Made by a program: the position numbers and the translations under genes
The notes under the pieces: model-generated
The model's database searches: none
What the model saw: only the letters and a program-made list of their open reading frames with translations
What the model was told of the DNA's origin: nothing
Part shown: one piece after another, positions 43,174 to 53,529 of the stretch
Layout of the letters: each line of letters opens with the position of its first letter
Numbering within the stretch: position 1 is the first letter of the stretch
Assembly: GCF_029846115.1 (NCBI RefSeq)
Contig: NZ_JARVZZ010000001.1
Span: forward strand, 1,674,001 to 1,738,000
Length of the DNA: 64,000 nt
Direction of reading: 5' to 3'
DNA from: Serratia marcescens
GTDB lineage: Bacteria > Pseudomonadota > Gammaproteobacteria > Enterobacterales > Enterobacteriaceae

Positions 43174-44372
43174 AACTACGCTTGCCGAACTTCGGGCTGA
43201 CAGAGCGGCTGAAAGACTGGGTGACCGGCGCGCGCGATAACGACGCGGTCAACATGGTGCTCTACGATCGCACCCTGCTGTGGCTGACCTTCGGGTTGGC
43301 GATCATCGGCTTCGTGATGGTGACCTCGGCGTCGATGCCGATCGGCCAACGCCTGGCGGACGATCCGTTCCTGTTCGCCAAACGTGACGCACTGTACCTC
43401 GGCTTGGCGTTCGGCCTGTCGCTGGTGACGCTGCGCGTCCCGATGGAAATTTGGCAGCGCTACAGCAACGTGATGCTGCTGATGTCGATCGTGATGCTGC
43501 TGATCGTGCTGGTGGTGGGGAGCTCGGTGAACGGGGCCTCGCGCTGGATCGCGCTCGGCCCGCTGCGTATTCAGCCGGCGGAGCTGTCCAAGCTGTCGCT
43601 GTTCTGCTACCTGGCGAGCTACCTGGTGCGCAAGGTGGAAGAGGTGCGCAGCAACTTCTGGGGCTTCTGCAAGCCGATGGGCGTGATGGTGGTGCTGGCG
43701 GTGTTGCTGCTGGCGCAGCCGGACCTCGGTACCGTGGTGGTGCTGTTCATCACCACGCTGGCGATGCTGTTCCTGGCCGGTGCGAAAATGTGGCAGTTCC
43801 TGGCGATCATCGGCTCCGGCGTGTTCGCCGTGGTGCTGCTGATCATTGCGGAACCGTACCGTATGCGCCGCGTGACTTCGTTCTGGAACCCGTGGGCCGA
43901 TCCGTTCGGCAGCGGCTACCAGCTGACCCAGTCGCTGATGGCGTTCGGCCGCGGCGAGTTCTGGGGGCAGGGGCTCGGCAACTCGGTGCAGAAACTGGAG
44001 TATTTGCCGGAGGCGCACACCGACTTCATCTTCTCCATTTTGGGTGAAGAACTGGGCTATATCGGTGTGGTTTTAGCCCTGTTAATGGTATTCTTCGTCG
44101 CTTTTCGCGCGATGTCCATCGGGCGCCGCGCGCTGGAGATCGATCAACGCTTCTCCGGCTTCCTGGCCTGCGCGATCGGCGTGTGGTTCAGCTTCCAGGC
44201 GCTGGTTAACGTCGGCGCCGCGGCGGGCATGCTGCCGACCAAAGGTCTGACGCTGCCGCTGATCAGTTACGGCGGCTCGAGCTTGCTGATTATGTCGACG
44301 GCCATCGTGCTGTTGCTGCGAATTGATTATGAAACGCGCCTGACCAAGGCTCAGGCGTTTGTGAAGAGGTAA
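43170..44372 (+). CDS. ftsW: FtsW, septal peptidoglycan glycosyltransferase (SEDS family)
   Basis: Polymerises glycan strands at the septum in complex with FtsI. The 400-residue protein has about ten transmembrane helices and the SEDS features [18 protein letters not shown] and [17 protein letters not shown]. It is slightly shorter than E. coli FtsW (414) at the N-terminus. Translation is coupled to murD through ATGA. Confidence 0.96.
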   Translation: MKLRLPNFGLTERLKDWVTGARDNDAVNMVLYDRTLLWLTFGLAIIGFVMVTSASMPIGQRLADDPFLFAKRDALYLGLAFGLSLVTLRVPMEIWQRYSNVMLLMSIVMLLIVLVVGSSVNGASRWIALGPLRIQPAELSKLSLFCYLASYLVRKVEEVRSNFWGFCKPMGVMVVLAVLLLAQPDLGTVVVLFITTLAMLFLAGAKMWQFLAIIGSGVFAVVLLIIAEPYRMRRVTSFWNPWADPFGSGYQLTQSLMAFGRGEFWGQGLGNSVQKLEYLPEAHTDFIFSILGEELGYIGVVLALLMVFFVAFRAMSIGRRALEIDQRFSGFLACAIGVWFSFQALVNVGAAAGMLPTKGLTLPLISYGGSSLLIMSTAIVLLLRIDYETRLTKAQAFVKR

Positions 44373-44375
44373 GGG

Positions 44376-45440
44376 ATGAGCGGGAAACCTAAGCGTTTAA
44401 TGGTGATGGCAGGCGGTACCGGCGGGCACGTGTTCCCGGGGCTGGCGGTCGCGCATCATCTGATGGCGCAGGGCTGGCAGGTGCGCTGGCTCGGAACCGC
44501 AGACCGAATGGAAGCCGATTTGGTGCCGAAGCACGGGATCGAGATTGATTTTATCCGCATCTCCGGCCTGCGCGGCAAAGGCCTGAAGGCCCAGCTGACT
44601 GCGCCGCTGCGGATCTGGCAGGCGGTGCGCCAGGCGAAAGCCATCATGCGCAACTATCAGCCGGATGTGGTGCTGGGGATGGGCGGTTACGTGTCCGGCC
44701 CCGGCGGCCTGGCGGCCTGGCAGTGCGGCATCCCGGTGGTGCTGCACGAACAGAACGGCATTGCCGGTTTGACCAACCGCTGGCTGGCGCGCATCGCCGC
44801 CAAAGTGATGCAGGCCTTCCCCGGCGCGTTCCCGAACGCCGAGGTGGTGGGCAACCCGGTACGTACCGACGTGTTGGCGCTGCCGTTGCCGGCGGAGCGG
44901 TTGCAGGGGCGCGAAGGCCCGATCCGCGTGCTGGTGATTGGCGGAAGTCAGGGCGCGCGGGTGCTGAATCAGACAGTTCCTGAAGTCGCGGCGCGTTTGG
45001 GCGATAGAATTACGCTCTGGCATCAGGTTGGCAAGGGCGCGCTGGAAACGGTGTTGCGCGACTACGAAAGGGTAGGGCAGACGCAGCACAAGGTGACCGA
45101 GTTCATCGACGACATGGCCGCCGCTTACGCCTGGGCCGATGTGGTGGTTTGCCGTTCCGGCGCGTTGACCGTCAGCGAAATCGCGGCGGCGGGGCTGCCG
45201 GCGATCTTCGTGCCGTTCATGCACAAGGACCGTCAGCAGTACTGGAACGCACGCCCGCTGGAAGAAGCCGGCGCGGCGAAGATTATCGAACAGCCGCAGT
45301 TCAACGCCGATGTGGTGGCCGAACTGCTGGCGAGCTGGGATCGCAAGACGCTGCTGGCCATGGCCGAGAAAGCGCGCGCGGTCGCCATTCCGGATGCCAC
45401 CGAGCGTGTGGCGGCGGAGTTGGTGCGGCTCGCCAAGTAA
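44376..45440 (+). CDS. murG: MurG, lipid II synthase
   Basis: Peripheral membrane GT28 glycosyltransferase adding GlcNAc to lipid I. The 354-residue protein has the first glycine-rich loop [11 protein letters not shown] at residues 12-22, [11 protein letters not shown] near 103, and the UDP-GlcNAc-binding GGSQGAR near 190. It follows ftsW by three bases. An 84-bp gap with a hairpin follows, the only sizeable gap between mraY and ftsZ besides the one after ftsA. Confidence 0.97.
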   Translation: MSGKPKRLMVMAGGTGGHVFPGLAVAHHLMAQGWQVRWLGTADRMEADLVPKHGIEIDFIRISGLRGKGLKAQLTAPLRIWQAVRQAKAIMRNYQPDVVLGMGGYVSGPGGLAAWQCGIPVVLHEQNGIAGLTNRWLARIAAKVMQAFPGAFPNAEVVGNPVRTDVLALPLPAERLQGREGPIRVLVIGGSQGARVLNQTVPEVAARLGDRITLWHQVGKGALETVLRDYERVGQTQHKVTEFIDDMAAAYAWADVVVCRSGALTVSEIAAAGLPAIFVPFMHKDRQQYWNARPLEEAGAAKIIEQPQFNADVVAELLASWDRKTLLAMAEKARAVAIPDATERVAAELVRLAK

Positions 45441-45450
45441 CGAGTGCAGG

Positions 45451-45468
45451 GGTTCGGTATGCCGAACC
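45451..45468 (+). other. Small hairpin between murG and murC
   Basis: GGTTCGG-TATG-CCGAACC lies ten bases after the murG stop and is followed by TGAATAAAA, with no U-run. It is more likely an mRNA processing or stability element than a terminator, since murC must be transcribed through it. Confidence 0.45.
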
Positions 45469-45524
45469 TGAATAAAAGCAATGTGATGTAGGGCCGGGGT
45501 ACCGGATCCGGATTAGAGAGAGTG

Positions 45525-47000
45525 ATGAATACACAACAACTGGCGAAACTACGTACTATCGTGCCCGAGATGCGTCGCGTCCGGCACATTCACTTTGTCG
45601 GCATCGGTGGTGCCGGCATGGGTGGTATCGCCGAAGTGTTGGCAAACGAAGGGTATCAGATCAGCGGCTCCGACCTGGCGCCGAATCCGGTGACCCAACA
45701 GTTGAGCGCGCTCGGGGCGACGATTTATTTCAATCACCGTCCGGAAAACGTGCTGGATGCGAGCGTGGTGGTGGTTTCTACTGCCATCTCTGCCGACAAC
45801 CCGGAGATCGTCGCCGCTCGTGAAGCACGCATCCCGGTGATCCGCCGCGCTGAAATGCTGGCGGAGCTGATGCGTTTTCGCCACGGCATCGCTATCGCCG
45901 GCACGCACGGCAAAACCACCACCACGGCGATGGTCTCGAGCATTTATGCCGAAGCCCGCCTGGACCCGACCTTCGTCAACGGCGGGCTGGTGAAGGCGGC
46001 GGGCACCCACGCGCGACTGGGTTCCAGCCGTTATCTGATCGCGGAAGCGGATGAGAGCGATGCGTCGTTCCTGCACCTGCAGCCGATGGTGGCCGTGGTC
46101 ACCAATATCGAAGCCGACCACATGGATACCTACCAGGGTGACTTCGAGAACCTGAAGCAGACGTTTATCAATTTCTTGCACAACCTGCCGTTCTACGGCC
46201 GCGCGGTGATGTGCATCGACGATCCGGTGGTGCGTGAGCTGTTGCCGCGTGTGGGTCGCCACATCACCACCTATGGCTTCGGCGAAGATGCCGATGTGCG
46301 TATCGAAGACTACCGGCAGATTGGGCCGCAGGGGCACTTTACCCTGAGCCGTCAGGACAAGCCGTTGCTGACGGTGACGCTGAACGCGCCGGGCCGCCAC
46401 AATGCGTTGAATGCCGCAGCGGCGGTGGCGGTAGCGACCGAGGAAGGCATCGACGACGAAGATATCCTGCGCGCGCTGGCGGGCTTCCAGGGGACCGGGC
46501 GTCGCTTCGATTTCCTCGGTGAGTTCCCGCTGGAGCCGGTCAACGGCAAAGCGGGCAGCGCGATGCTGGTGGACGACTACGGCCACCATCCGACCGAGGT
46601 GGATGCCACGCTGAAAGCGGCGCGCGCCGGCTGGCCGGACAAGCGTTTGGTGATGATCTTCCAGCCGCACCGTTATACGCGCACCCGCGATCTGTACGAC
46701 GATTTCGCCAACGTGCTGTCGCAGGTGGATGTGCTGCTGATGCTCGACGTGTACGCCGCCGGCGAAGCGCCGATCCCGGGCGCGGACAGCCGTTCGCTGT
46801 GCCGCACCATCCGCAGCCGCGGCAAGCTGGATCCGATCCTGGTTTCCGATGCCGATACCGTGCCGGAAACCCTGGCGCAGCTGCTGCAGGATGAAGACCT
46901 GGTGCTGGTGCAAGGCGCCGGCAACGTGGGCAAAATCGCCCGTAAACTGGCCGAGCTGAAGCTGCAGCCGCCGAAGAAAGAGGAGGAGCACCATGGCTGA
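45525..47000 (+). CDS. murC: MurC, UDP-MurNAc L-alanine ligase
   Basis: Adds L-alanine, the first stem-peptide residue. The ATG at 45525 gives [10 protein letters not shown] and 491 residues, equal to E. coli; a GTG one codon upstream is also possible. The nucleotide-sugar loop [14 protein letters not shown] is near residue 27, the P-loop [12 protein letters not shown] near 123, and [11 protein letters not shown] near 345. Its 3' end overlaps ddlB by eight bases. Confidence 0.97.
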   Translation: MNTQQLAKLRTIVPEMRRVRHIHFVGIGGAGMGGIAEVLANEGYQISGSDLAPNPVTQQLSALGATIYFNHRPENVLDASVVVVSTAISADNPEIVAAREARIPVIRRAEMLAELMRFRHGIAIAGTHGKTTTTAMVSSIYAEARLDPTFVNGGLVKAAGTHARLGSSRYLIAEADESDASFLHLQPMVAVVTNIEADHMDTYQGDFENLKQTFINFLHNLPFYGRAVMCIDDPVVRELLPRVGRHITTYGFGEDADVRIEDYRQIGPQGHFTLSRQDKPLLTVTLNAPGRHNALNAAAAVAVATEEGIDDEDILRALAGFQGTGRRFDFLGEFPLEPVNGKAGSAMLVDDYGHHPTEVDATLKAARAGWPDKRLVMIFQPHRYTRTRDLYDDFANVLSQVDVLLMLDVYAAGEAPIPGADSRSLCRTIRSRGKLDPILVSDADTVPETLAQLLQDEDLVLVQGAGNVGKIARKLAELKLQPPKKEEEHHG

Positions 47001-47913
47001 TAAAGTTGCAGTTCTGCTGGGCGGCACCTCCGCTGAACGTGAAGTCTCTCTGCAATCCGGCGCCGCGGTGCTGGCCGGGTTGCGCGAAGCCGGTATCGAT
47101 GCGCACGGCGTCGATACCCGCGATTTCCCGGTGACCCAGCTGAAAGAGCAGGGGTTCACCAAAGTGTTTATCGCGCTGCATGGCCGCGGCGGCGAGGACG
47201 GCACCCTGCAGGGGCTGCTGGAGTTCCTCGAGCTGCCTTATACCGGCAGCGGCGTGATGGCCTCGGCGCTGACCATGGACAAATGGCGCACCAAGATGGT
47301 GTGGCAGTCGATGGGCTTGCCGGTGGCGCCTTACGTGGCGCTGAATCGCCAGCTGTACCTCGGCGGCGAAAAAGCGGCGCTGCTGGCGCGCGTGGCGGAT
47401 CTCGGTCTGCCGCTGATCGTCAAGCCGAGCCGCGAAGGATCCAGCGTCGGTATGAGCAAGGTCACCGAAAGCGCTGCGTTGGAAGCCGCGTTGGAGGAAG
47501 CCTTCCGCCATGACGACGACGTATTGGTGGAGAAGTGGCTGAGCGGCCCGGAATACACCGTAGCGATGTTGGGCGACCAGGTGCTGCCGTCGATCCGCAT
47601 CCAGCCGGCCGGCGTGTTTTACGACTACCAGGCCAAGTACATTTCGGACGACACGCAGTACTTCTGCCCGAGCGGTTTGAGCGCCGAGCAAGAAGCCGAG
47701 ATGGCGGCGTTGGCGCTGCGCGCTTACCGCGGCCTGGACTGCAGCGGCTGGGGCCGCGTCGACGTGATGCAAGACAGCGATGGCAGCTTCTATCTGCTTG
47801 AGGTGAACACCTCTCCGGGCATGACTAGTCATAGCCTGGTGCCGATGGCGGCGCGCCAGTTTGGATTAAGCTTCTCGCAGTTGGTGGCGAGAATTTTGGA
47901 GTTGGCCGACTGA
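46993..47913 (+). CDS. ddlB: DdlB, D-alanine:D-alanine ligase
   Basis: ATP-grasp ligase making D-Ala-D-Ala for MurF. The 306 residues equal E. coli DdlB. Key stretches are [13 protein letters not shown] (N-terminal D-Ala site), [14 protein letters not shown] (ATP and loop) and [14 protein letters not shown] near the C-terminus (Mg ligands and second D-Ala site). Embedded between murC and ftsQ. Confidence 0.97.
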   Translation: MADKVAVLLGGTSAEREVSLQSGAAVLAGLREAGIDAHGVDTRDFPVTQLKEQGFTKVFIALHGRGGEDGTLQGLLEFLELPYTGSGVMASALTMDKWRTKMVWQSMGLPVAPYVALNRQLYLGGEKAALLARVADLGLPLIVKPSREGSSVGMSKVTESAALEAALEEAFRHDDDVLVEKWLSGPEYTVAMLGDQVLPSIRIQPAGVFYDYQAKYISDDTQYFCPSGLSAEQEAEMAALALRAYRGLDCSGWGRVDVMQDSDGSFYLLEVNTSPGMTSHSLVPMAARQFGLSFSQLVARILELAD

Positions 47914-47914
47914 T

Positions 47915-48766
47915 ATGTCGCAAGCTGCCCTGAATGCGCGCGATCGCGAGGTGGATAACGGCCCGCGCCGCAGCAATGGAACCCAGTTGGCGGGAGTGAT
48001 TTTCCTGCTGATGGTGTTGGGAACGGTCGTGTGGAGCGGTTGGGCGGTGCTTGGCTGGATGAAAGACGCCAGTCGCCTGCCGCTCTCAAGGCTGGTGGTG
48101 ACCGGCGAACGCCACTACACCACCAACGATGATATTCGTCAGGCGATCCTGGCGCTGGGCGCGCCCGGCACCTTTATGACGCAGGATGTGGACGTCATCC
48201 AGCAGCAGATCGAACGTCTGCCGTGGATCAAGCAGGCCAGCGTGCGCAAACAATGGCCGGATGAGCTGAAGATCCATCTGGTGGAGTACGTCCCGGTGGC
48301 GCGCTGGAACGATTTGCACATGGTGGACGCCGAAGGCAAAGCGTTCAGCGTGCCGGCGGAGCGAGCGGGTAAACAGAAGTTGCCGCTGCTCTACGGGCCG
48401 GAAGGGAGCGAGCAGGATGTGCTGGAAGGCTATCGGGCGATGAGCGCCACGTTGGCGGCCAGCAAATATACGCTGAAAATGGCGGCGATGACCGCGCGCC
48501 ATTCCTGGCAGCTGGCGCTGGACAACGATGTCCGGCTTGAGCTGGGGCGCGATGACCGCAATGGGCGTTTGCAGCGGTTTATCGAGCTTTACCCGGTATT
48601 GCAGCAGCAGGGCCAGGCGGAGAGCAAGCGTGTCAGCTATGTCGATCTGCGCTACGAGTCCGGCGCTTCGGTAGGGTGGGCTCCGGTGTTGGTCGATCCG
48701 CAGGCGCTTGGCGGTCAGCAAAACAGTAATCAGCAACAGAATCAGGCACAGGCAAAACAACAATGA
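47915..48766 (+). CDS. ftsQ: FtsQ, divisome protein
   Basis: Bitopic protein recruiting FtsL and FtsB to the divisome. The 283-residue protein has a cytoplasmic tail, a transmembrane helix at about residues 25-47, a POTRA domain ([19 protein letters not shown]) and the beta domain. The C-terminal 20 residues are Gln/Asn-rich. It starts one base after the ddlB stop (TGATATG) and overlaps ftsA by four. Confidence 0.96.
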   Translation: MSQAALNARDREVDNGPRRSNGTQLAGVIFLLMVLGTVVWSGWAVLGWMKDASRLPLSRLVVTGERHYTTNDDIRQAILALGAPGTFMTQDVDVIQQQIERLPWIKQASVRKQWPDELKIHLVEYVPVARWNDLHMVDAEGKAFSVPAERAGKQKLPLLYGPEGSEQDVLEGYRAMSATLAASKYTLKMAAMTARHSWQLALDNDVRLELGRDDRNGRLQRFIELYPVLQQQGQAESKRVSYVDLRYESGASVGWAPVLVDPQALGGQQNSNQQQNQAQAKQQ

Positions 48767-50019
48767 TCAAGTCGACGGACAGAAAACTGGTAGTTGGACT
48801 GGAGATCGGTACTGCAAAAGTCTCCGCGTTGGTAGGGGAAGTTCTGCCCGATGGCATGGTCAACATTATCGGGGTGGGCAGCTGCCCGTCTCGCGGCATG
48901 GATAAGGGTGGCGTAAACGACCTGGAGTCGGTGGTGAAGTGCGTACAGCGCGCCATTGATCAGGCCGAGCTGATGGCGGACTGCCAGATCTCCTCGGTGT
49001 ACCTGGCGCTGTCGGGCAAACACATCAGCTGCCAGAACGAAATCGGCATGGTGCCGATCTCGGAAGAGGAAGTGACGCAGGACGACGTGGAGAACGTGGT
49101 GCACACCGCCAAATCGGTGCGCGTGCGCGACGAACACCGCATTCTGCACGTGATTCCTCAGGAATACGCCATCGATTATCAGGAAGGCATCAAGAACCCG
49201 GTTGGGCTGTCCGGCGTGCGCATGCAGGCCAAGGTGCATCTGATTACCTGCCATAACGATATGGCGAAGAACATCGTCAAGGCCGTGGAACGTTGCGGCC
49301 TGAAAGTTGACCAACTTATTTTCGCCGGTCTGGCCGCGAGTTATGCGGTGCTGACCGAAGATGAACGCGAACTCGGCGTTTGCGTGGTGGATATCGGCGG
49401 CGGCACCATGGATATGGCGGTGTATACCGGCGGTGCGCTGCGCCACACCAAAGTGATCCCTTACGCCGGGAACGTGGTCACCAGCGATATCGCCTACGCC
49501 TTCGGCACGCCGCCGACCGACGCGGAAGCGATTAAAGTTCGACACGGCTGTGCGCTTGGGTCGATTGTTAGCAAGGATGAGAATGTAGAGGTGCCTAGCG
49601 TCGGGGGACGCCCTCCGCGCAGTCTGCAAAGACAGACGCTGGCTGAAGTCATTGAGCCACGCTACACCGAACTGTTGAATCTGGTTAACGATGAAATTTT
49701 GCAATTGCAGGAGCAACTGCGTCAGCAAGGGGTGAAGCATCATCTGGCAGCCGGTATCGTGCTGACCGGTGGCGCCGCCCAGATTGATGGCCTGGCAGCC
49801 TGTGCGCAACGGGTGTTCCACACCCAGGTACGCATCGGCCAACCCTTGAACATCACGGGTCTGACGGATTATGCGCAGGAGCCTTACTACTCGACAGCGG
49901 TAGGTCTGCTGCACTATGGAAAAGAGTCTCACCTGAGCGGTGAGACGGAAGTAGAAAAACGCGCCTCGGTGGGCAATTGGTTTAAACGCATCAATAGCTG
50001 GCTGAGAAAAGAGTTTTAA
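48763..50019 (+). CDS. ftsA: FtsA, actin-like membrane tether of the Z ring
   Basis: Actin-fold ATPase that anchors FtsZ to the membrane and recruits later division proteins. The 418-residue protein shows [15 protein letters not shown] near residue 13, the phosphate-2 motif [14 protein letters not shown] near 208, the adenosine motif [12 protein letters not shown] near 334, and the C-terminal amphipathic helix ending [14 protein letters not shown]. The stretch 49530-49650 has rarer codons than its surroundings and may hide an ftsZ promoter. Confidence 0.97.
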   Translation: MIKSTDRKLVVGLEIGTAKVSALVGEVLPDGMVNIIGVGSCPSRGMDKGGVNDLESVVKCVQRAIDQAELMADCQISSVYLALSGKHISCQNEIGMVPISEEEVTQDDVENVVHTAKSVRVRDEHRILHVIPQEYAIDYQEGIKNPVGLSGVRMQAKVHLITCHNDMAKNIVKAVERCGLKVDQLIFAGLAASYAVLTEDERELGVCVVDIGGGTMDMAVYTGGALRHTKVIPYAGNVVTSDIAYAFGTPPTDAEAIKVRHGCALGSIVSKDENVEVPSVGGRPPRSLQRQTLAEVIEPRYTELLNLVNDEILQLQEQLRQQGVKHHLAAGIVLTGGAAQIDGLAACAQRVFHTQVRIGQPLNITGLTDYAQEPYYSTAVGLLHYGKESHLSGETEVEKRASVGNWFKRINSWLRKEF

Positions 50020-50093
50020 TGTTTCAACAAAGAGATCATGCTGAGTAATCTTTTTATGATCTCGCAGCGACAGGCACAAAACGGAGAGAAACT

Positions 50094-51248
50094 ATGTTTG
50101 AACCAATGGAACTAACCAATGACGCGGTGATTAAAGTCATCGGCGTCGGCGGCGGCGGTGGCAACGCCGTTGAACACATGGTGCGCGAGCGCATCGAAGG
50201 TGTTGAATTCTTCGCTGTGAACACGGACGCCCAGGCGCTCCGCAAAACGGCGGTTGGCCAAACCATCCAGATCGGTAGCGGTATTACCAAAGGTCTGGGT
50301 GCGGGCGCGAACCCGGAAGTGGGTCGCAATTCAGCGGAAGAAGACCGCGAAGCCCTGCGCGCAGCGCTGGACGGCGCAGACATGGTCTTCATCGCGGCCG
50401 GCATGGGCGGCGGTACCGGTACCGGTGCGGCGCCAGTGGTGGCTGAAGTGGCTAAAGATTTGGGTATTCTGACCGTGGCCGTGGTGACCAAGCCTTTCAA
50501 CTTCGAAGGCAAGAAGCGCATGGCATTCGCGGAGCAGGGTATCGCTGAGCTGTCCAAACACGTGGACTCGCTGATCACCATCCCGAACGACAAGCTGTTG
50601 AAAGTTCTGGGTCGCGGCATCTCTCTGCTGGACGCGTTCGGCGCGGCCAACGACGTGCTGAAAGGCGCGGTGCAGGGTATCGCCGAGCTGATCACCCGTC
50701 CGGGCCTGATGAACGTCGACTTCGCCGACGTGCGCACCGTGATGTCCGAAATGGGCTACGCGATGATGGGTTCCGGCGTGGCTTGCGGTGAAGACCGTGC
50801 CGAAGAAGCGGCCGAAATGGCGATCTCCAGCCCACTGCTGGAAGACATCGACCTGTCCGGTGCGCGCGGCGTGCTGGTCAACATTACCGCCGGCTTCGAC
50901 CTGCGTCTGGATGAGTTCGAAACCGTGGGTAACACCATCCGTGCGTTCGCGTCCGACAACGCTACCGTGGTTATCGGTACCTCGCTGGATCCGGAAATGA
51001 ACGACGAACTGCGCGTAACCGTGGTTGCAACCGGTATCGGTATGGACAAGCGTCCTGAAATCACCCTGGTGACCAATAAGCAGGCCAGCCAGCCGGTGAT
51101 GGATCACCGTTATCAGCAGCACGGCATGTCGCCTCTGCCGCAGGAAGTGAAACCTGCCGCCAAGGTGGTCAACGACCAAGCTGCGCAGCCGAATAAAGAG
51201 CCCGACTATCTTGATATTCCAGCCTTCCTGCGTAAGCAGGCAGACTAA
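50094..51248 (+). CDS. ftsZ: FtsZ, tubulin-like division GTPase
   Basis: Polymerises into the Z ring. The 384-residue protein (E. coli 383) has the tubulin signature [12 protein letters not shown] at about residues 103-114, the T7 loop [11 protein letters not shown] near 207, a variable linker, and the conserved C-terminal peptide [14 protein letters not shown] that binds FtsA, ZipA and ZapD (zapD is at 57.0 kb). A 74-bp gap separates it from ftsA. GAGAGAA precedes the start. Confidence 0.98.
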   Translation: MFEPMELTNDAVIKVIGVGGGGGNAVEHMVRERIEGVEFFAVNTDAQALRKTAVGQTIQIGSGITKGLGAGANPEVGRNSAEEDREALRAALDGADMVFIAAGMGGGTGTGAAPVVAEVAKDLGILTVAVVTKPFNFEGKKRMAFAEQGIAELSKHVDSLITIPNDKLLKVLGRGISLLDAFGAANDVLKGAVQGIAELITRPGLMNVDFADVRTVMSEMGYAMMGSGVACGEDRAEEAAEMAISSPLLEDIDLSGARGVLVNITAGFDLRLDEFETVGNTIRAFASDNATVVIGTSLDPEMNDELRVTVVATGIGMDKRPEITLVTNKQASQPVMDHRYQQHGMSPLPQEVKPAAKVVNDQAAQPNKEPDYLDIPAFLRKQAD

Positions 51249-51288
51249 GAATATCCTGAGAATTTGGAATCTCCGCTCTTTGTGCTAA

Positions 51289-52269
<981 letters not shown>

Positions 52270-52282
52270 GGTCTGAATTCCT

Positions 52283-52338
52283 CGCCTGCTGCAGAATAAC
52301 GGCAGGCGCATCCTCTGAGAGCCTGAGAATTCAGGCTC
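52283..52338 (+). terminator. Two hairpins after lpxC
   Basis: CGCCTGC...GCAGGCG (52283-52308) and GAGCCTGA-GAAT-TCAGGCTC (52319-52338) lie in tandem between the lpxC stop and the convergent gene at 52375. The second is perfect over eight pairs but lacks a U-run, so termination efficiency is uncertain. Confidence 0.55.
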
Positions 52339-52374
52339 GTGATGCCGTCTGATGTTTTGCAGTTGTGTCGCTGA

Positions 52375-52890
52375 TCACTTATCACGACTGGTTGTGTTGG
52401 TACCCTCTCCGGCCAATGCAGCCAGCCGTTCCAATATCTTGCGCAGTTTCTCCGGGCTACGGCTCGCCAACCCTCTCAGCTCTTCCGCACTTTCCAGACT
52501 CAAATGCCGCATCGGCACGGGTTTTACCGGCGCTTTCTCTGCGTTTTGCACCTGGTGGCTGCCTTTCGCCATCAAGGCCGGATTAATCCTGATGTCGATC
52601 GACGACAATGATGGTAGAATTTGCGCTCGTAGTGCAGACAGCAGAGCGGGTTGTTCGTAGCGCAAGCGCATCATCCAGCTGGCATTTGCCGTTTCGAGCA
52701 CTAAAATACCCTGTCGGAAATTCGCGACGCGGCACCAGGGATGCAGGGGAGCGGGCAACAGGCCCTTCACTGCACGGTTAAGCTTGAGCAGCGCCACCGC
52801 GCGTTGCTGGACGTTATGCAGCGGCCCTTTGCTGCCGGCAGACGCGTCGTCGAACAGGACATCTAATAATTGTGGACGGCTATCGCGCAT
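52375..52890 (-). CDS. DUF721 / DciA-like protein
   Basis: DUF721 includes DciA, which loads or operates with the replicative helicase in bacteria lacking DnaC; enterobacteria usually use DnaC instead. I chose the ATG at 52890 (MRDSRPQLLDVLFDDA), preceded by GGAG at seven bases, giving 171 residues; a longer reading into secM is not credible. Visible features: an N-terminal helix with LLKLNRAVKGLLP, the core PWCRVANFRQGILVLETANASWMMRLRYEQPALLSALR typical of DUF721, and a polar C-terminal tail (LESAEELRGLASRSPEKLRKILERLA). It is convergent with lpxC and divergent from secM. Function in replication is inferred from family only; it may be a vestige. Confidence 0.8.
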   Translation of the reverse strand: MRDSRPQLLDVLFDDASAGSKGPLHNVQQRAVALLKLNRAVKGLLPAPLHPWCRVANFRQGILVLETANASWMMRLRYEQPALLSALRAQILPSLSSIDIRINPALMAKGSHQVQNAEKAPVKPVPMRHLSLESAEELRGLASRSPEKLRKILERLAALAGEGTNTTSRDK

Positions 52891-52916
52891 AATGGGCTCC
52901 GGCGGATTATAAACTC

Positions 52917-53447
52917 GTGATCGGTATTCTAAATCGTTGGCGACAATTTGGCAGACGTTATTTCTGGCCCCATCTCCTGTTAGGGATGGTTGCGGCCACG
53001 CTTGGCGCGTCTTCCAATTTGTCCGGCGCCCCCGATCAGGCCGCACTGCCGAATGCGTCGTCCAGCCTAAACCGGCAAAATTCGGCCAACGGTACCTTCA
53101 ACAGCCTGGCCCTGCTGCAGGACGCGCATCGCCGTCCTACCTTCAGCGTAGATTATTGGCAGCAACATGCGCTGCGCACCGTCATTCGTCACCTCTCTTT
53201 CGCGCTGGCGCCGCAGGCGGTTTATGCGCGGGTGCAGGAGAGCGAAGCCGAAGCGGAACCCCCTTTGCAGGTCGCGCAATTGGCGCTGCTTTCTACCCTC
53301 AACGCGCTGCTGACGCACGAGCCGAAGCCGCCGACCATCATTCGCCACACCCACCTTGAGGTGCTGCCAACGCTGGCACGGCACCAGACCGGCCTGTGGG
53401 TGGCGCAGGTACAGGGCATTCGTGCCGGGCCTGCCGCGCTCGTCTGA
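52917..53447 (+). CDS. secM: SecM, secretion monitor and secA translation regulator
   Basis: Exported peptide whose translation arrest, when secretion is poor, opens the secA ribosome site. The GTG at 52917 matches the E. coli start; 176 residues. A long signal sequence spans about 1-37 ([18 protein letters not shown]). The arrest motif near residues 159-171 reads [17 protein letters not shown]: Trp and GIRAGP are kept, but the Phe five residues before Trp is His and the Ile after Trp is Val compared with E. coli. Arrest is followed by five residues (AALV end) before the stop. Confidence 0.93.
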   Translation: MIGILNRWRQFGRRYFWPHLLLGMVAATLGASSNLSGAPDQAALPNASSSLNRQNSANGTFNSLALLQDAHRRPTFSVDYWQQHALRTVIRHLSFALAPQAVYARVQESEAEAEPPLQVAQLALLSTLNALLTHEPKPPTIIRHTHLEVLPTLARHQTGLWVAQVQGIRAGPAALV

Positions 53448-53529
53448 CTCCGCCCTTAGGGCACAAAAACCATAAATAATAGCAAGTTGACTGCCGTATT
53501 CGGCCGTCATGACAGAGATATCAAACATC

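Noticed and set aside
52891..53046. N-terminal extension of the DUF721 protein by 52 codons
   Set aside because: It would overlap the secM signal sequence on the other strand and lacks DUF721-like sequence; ATG 52890 has a good ribosome site.
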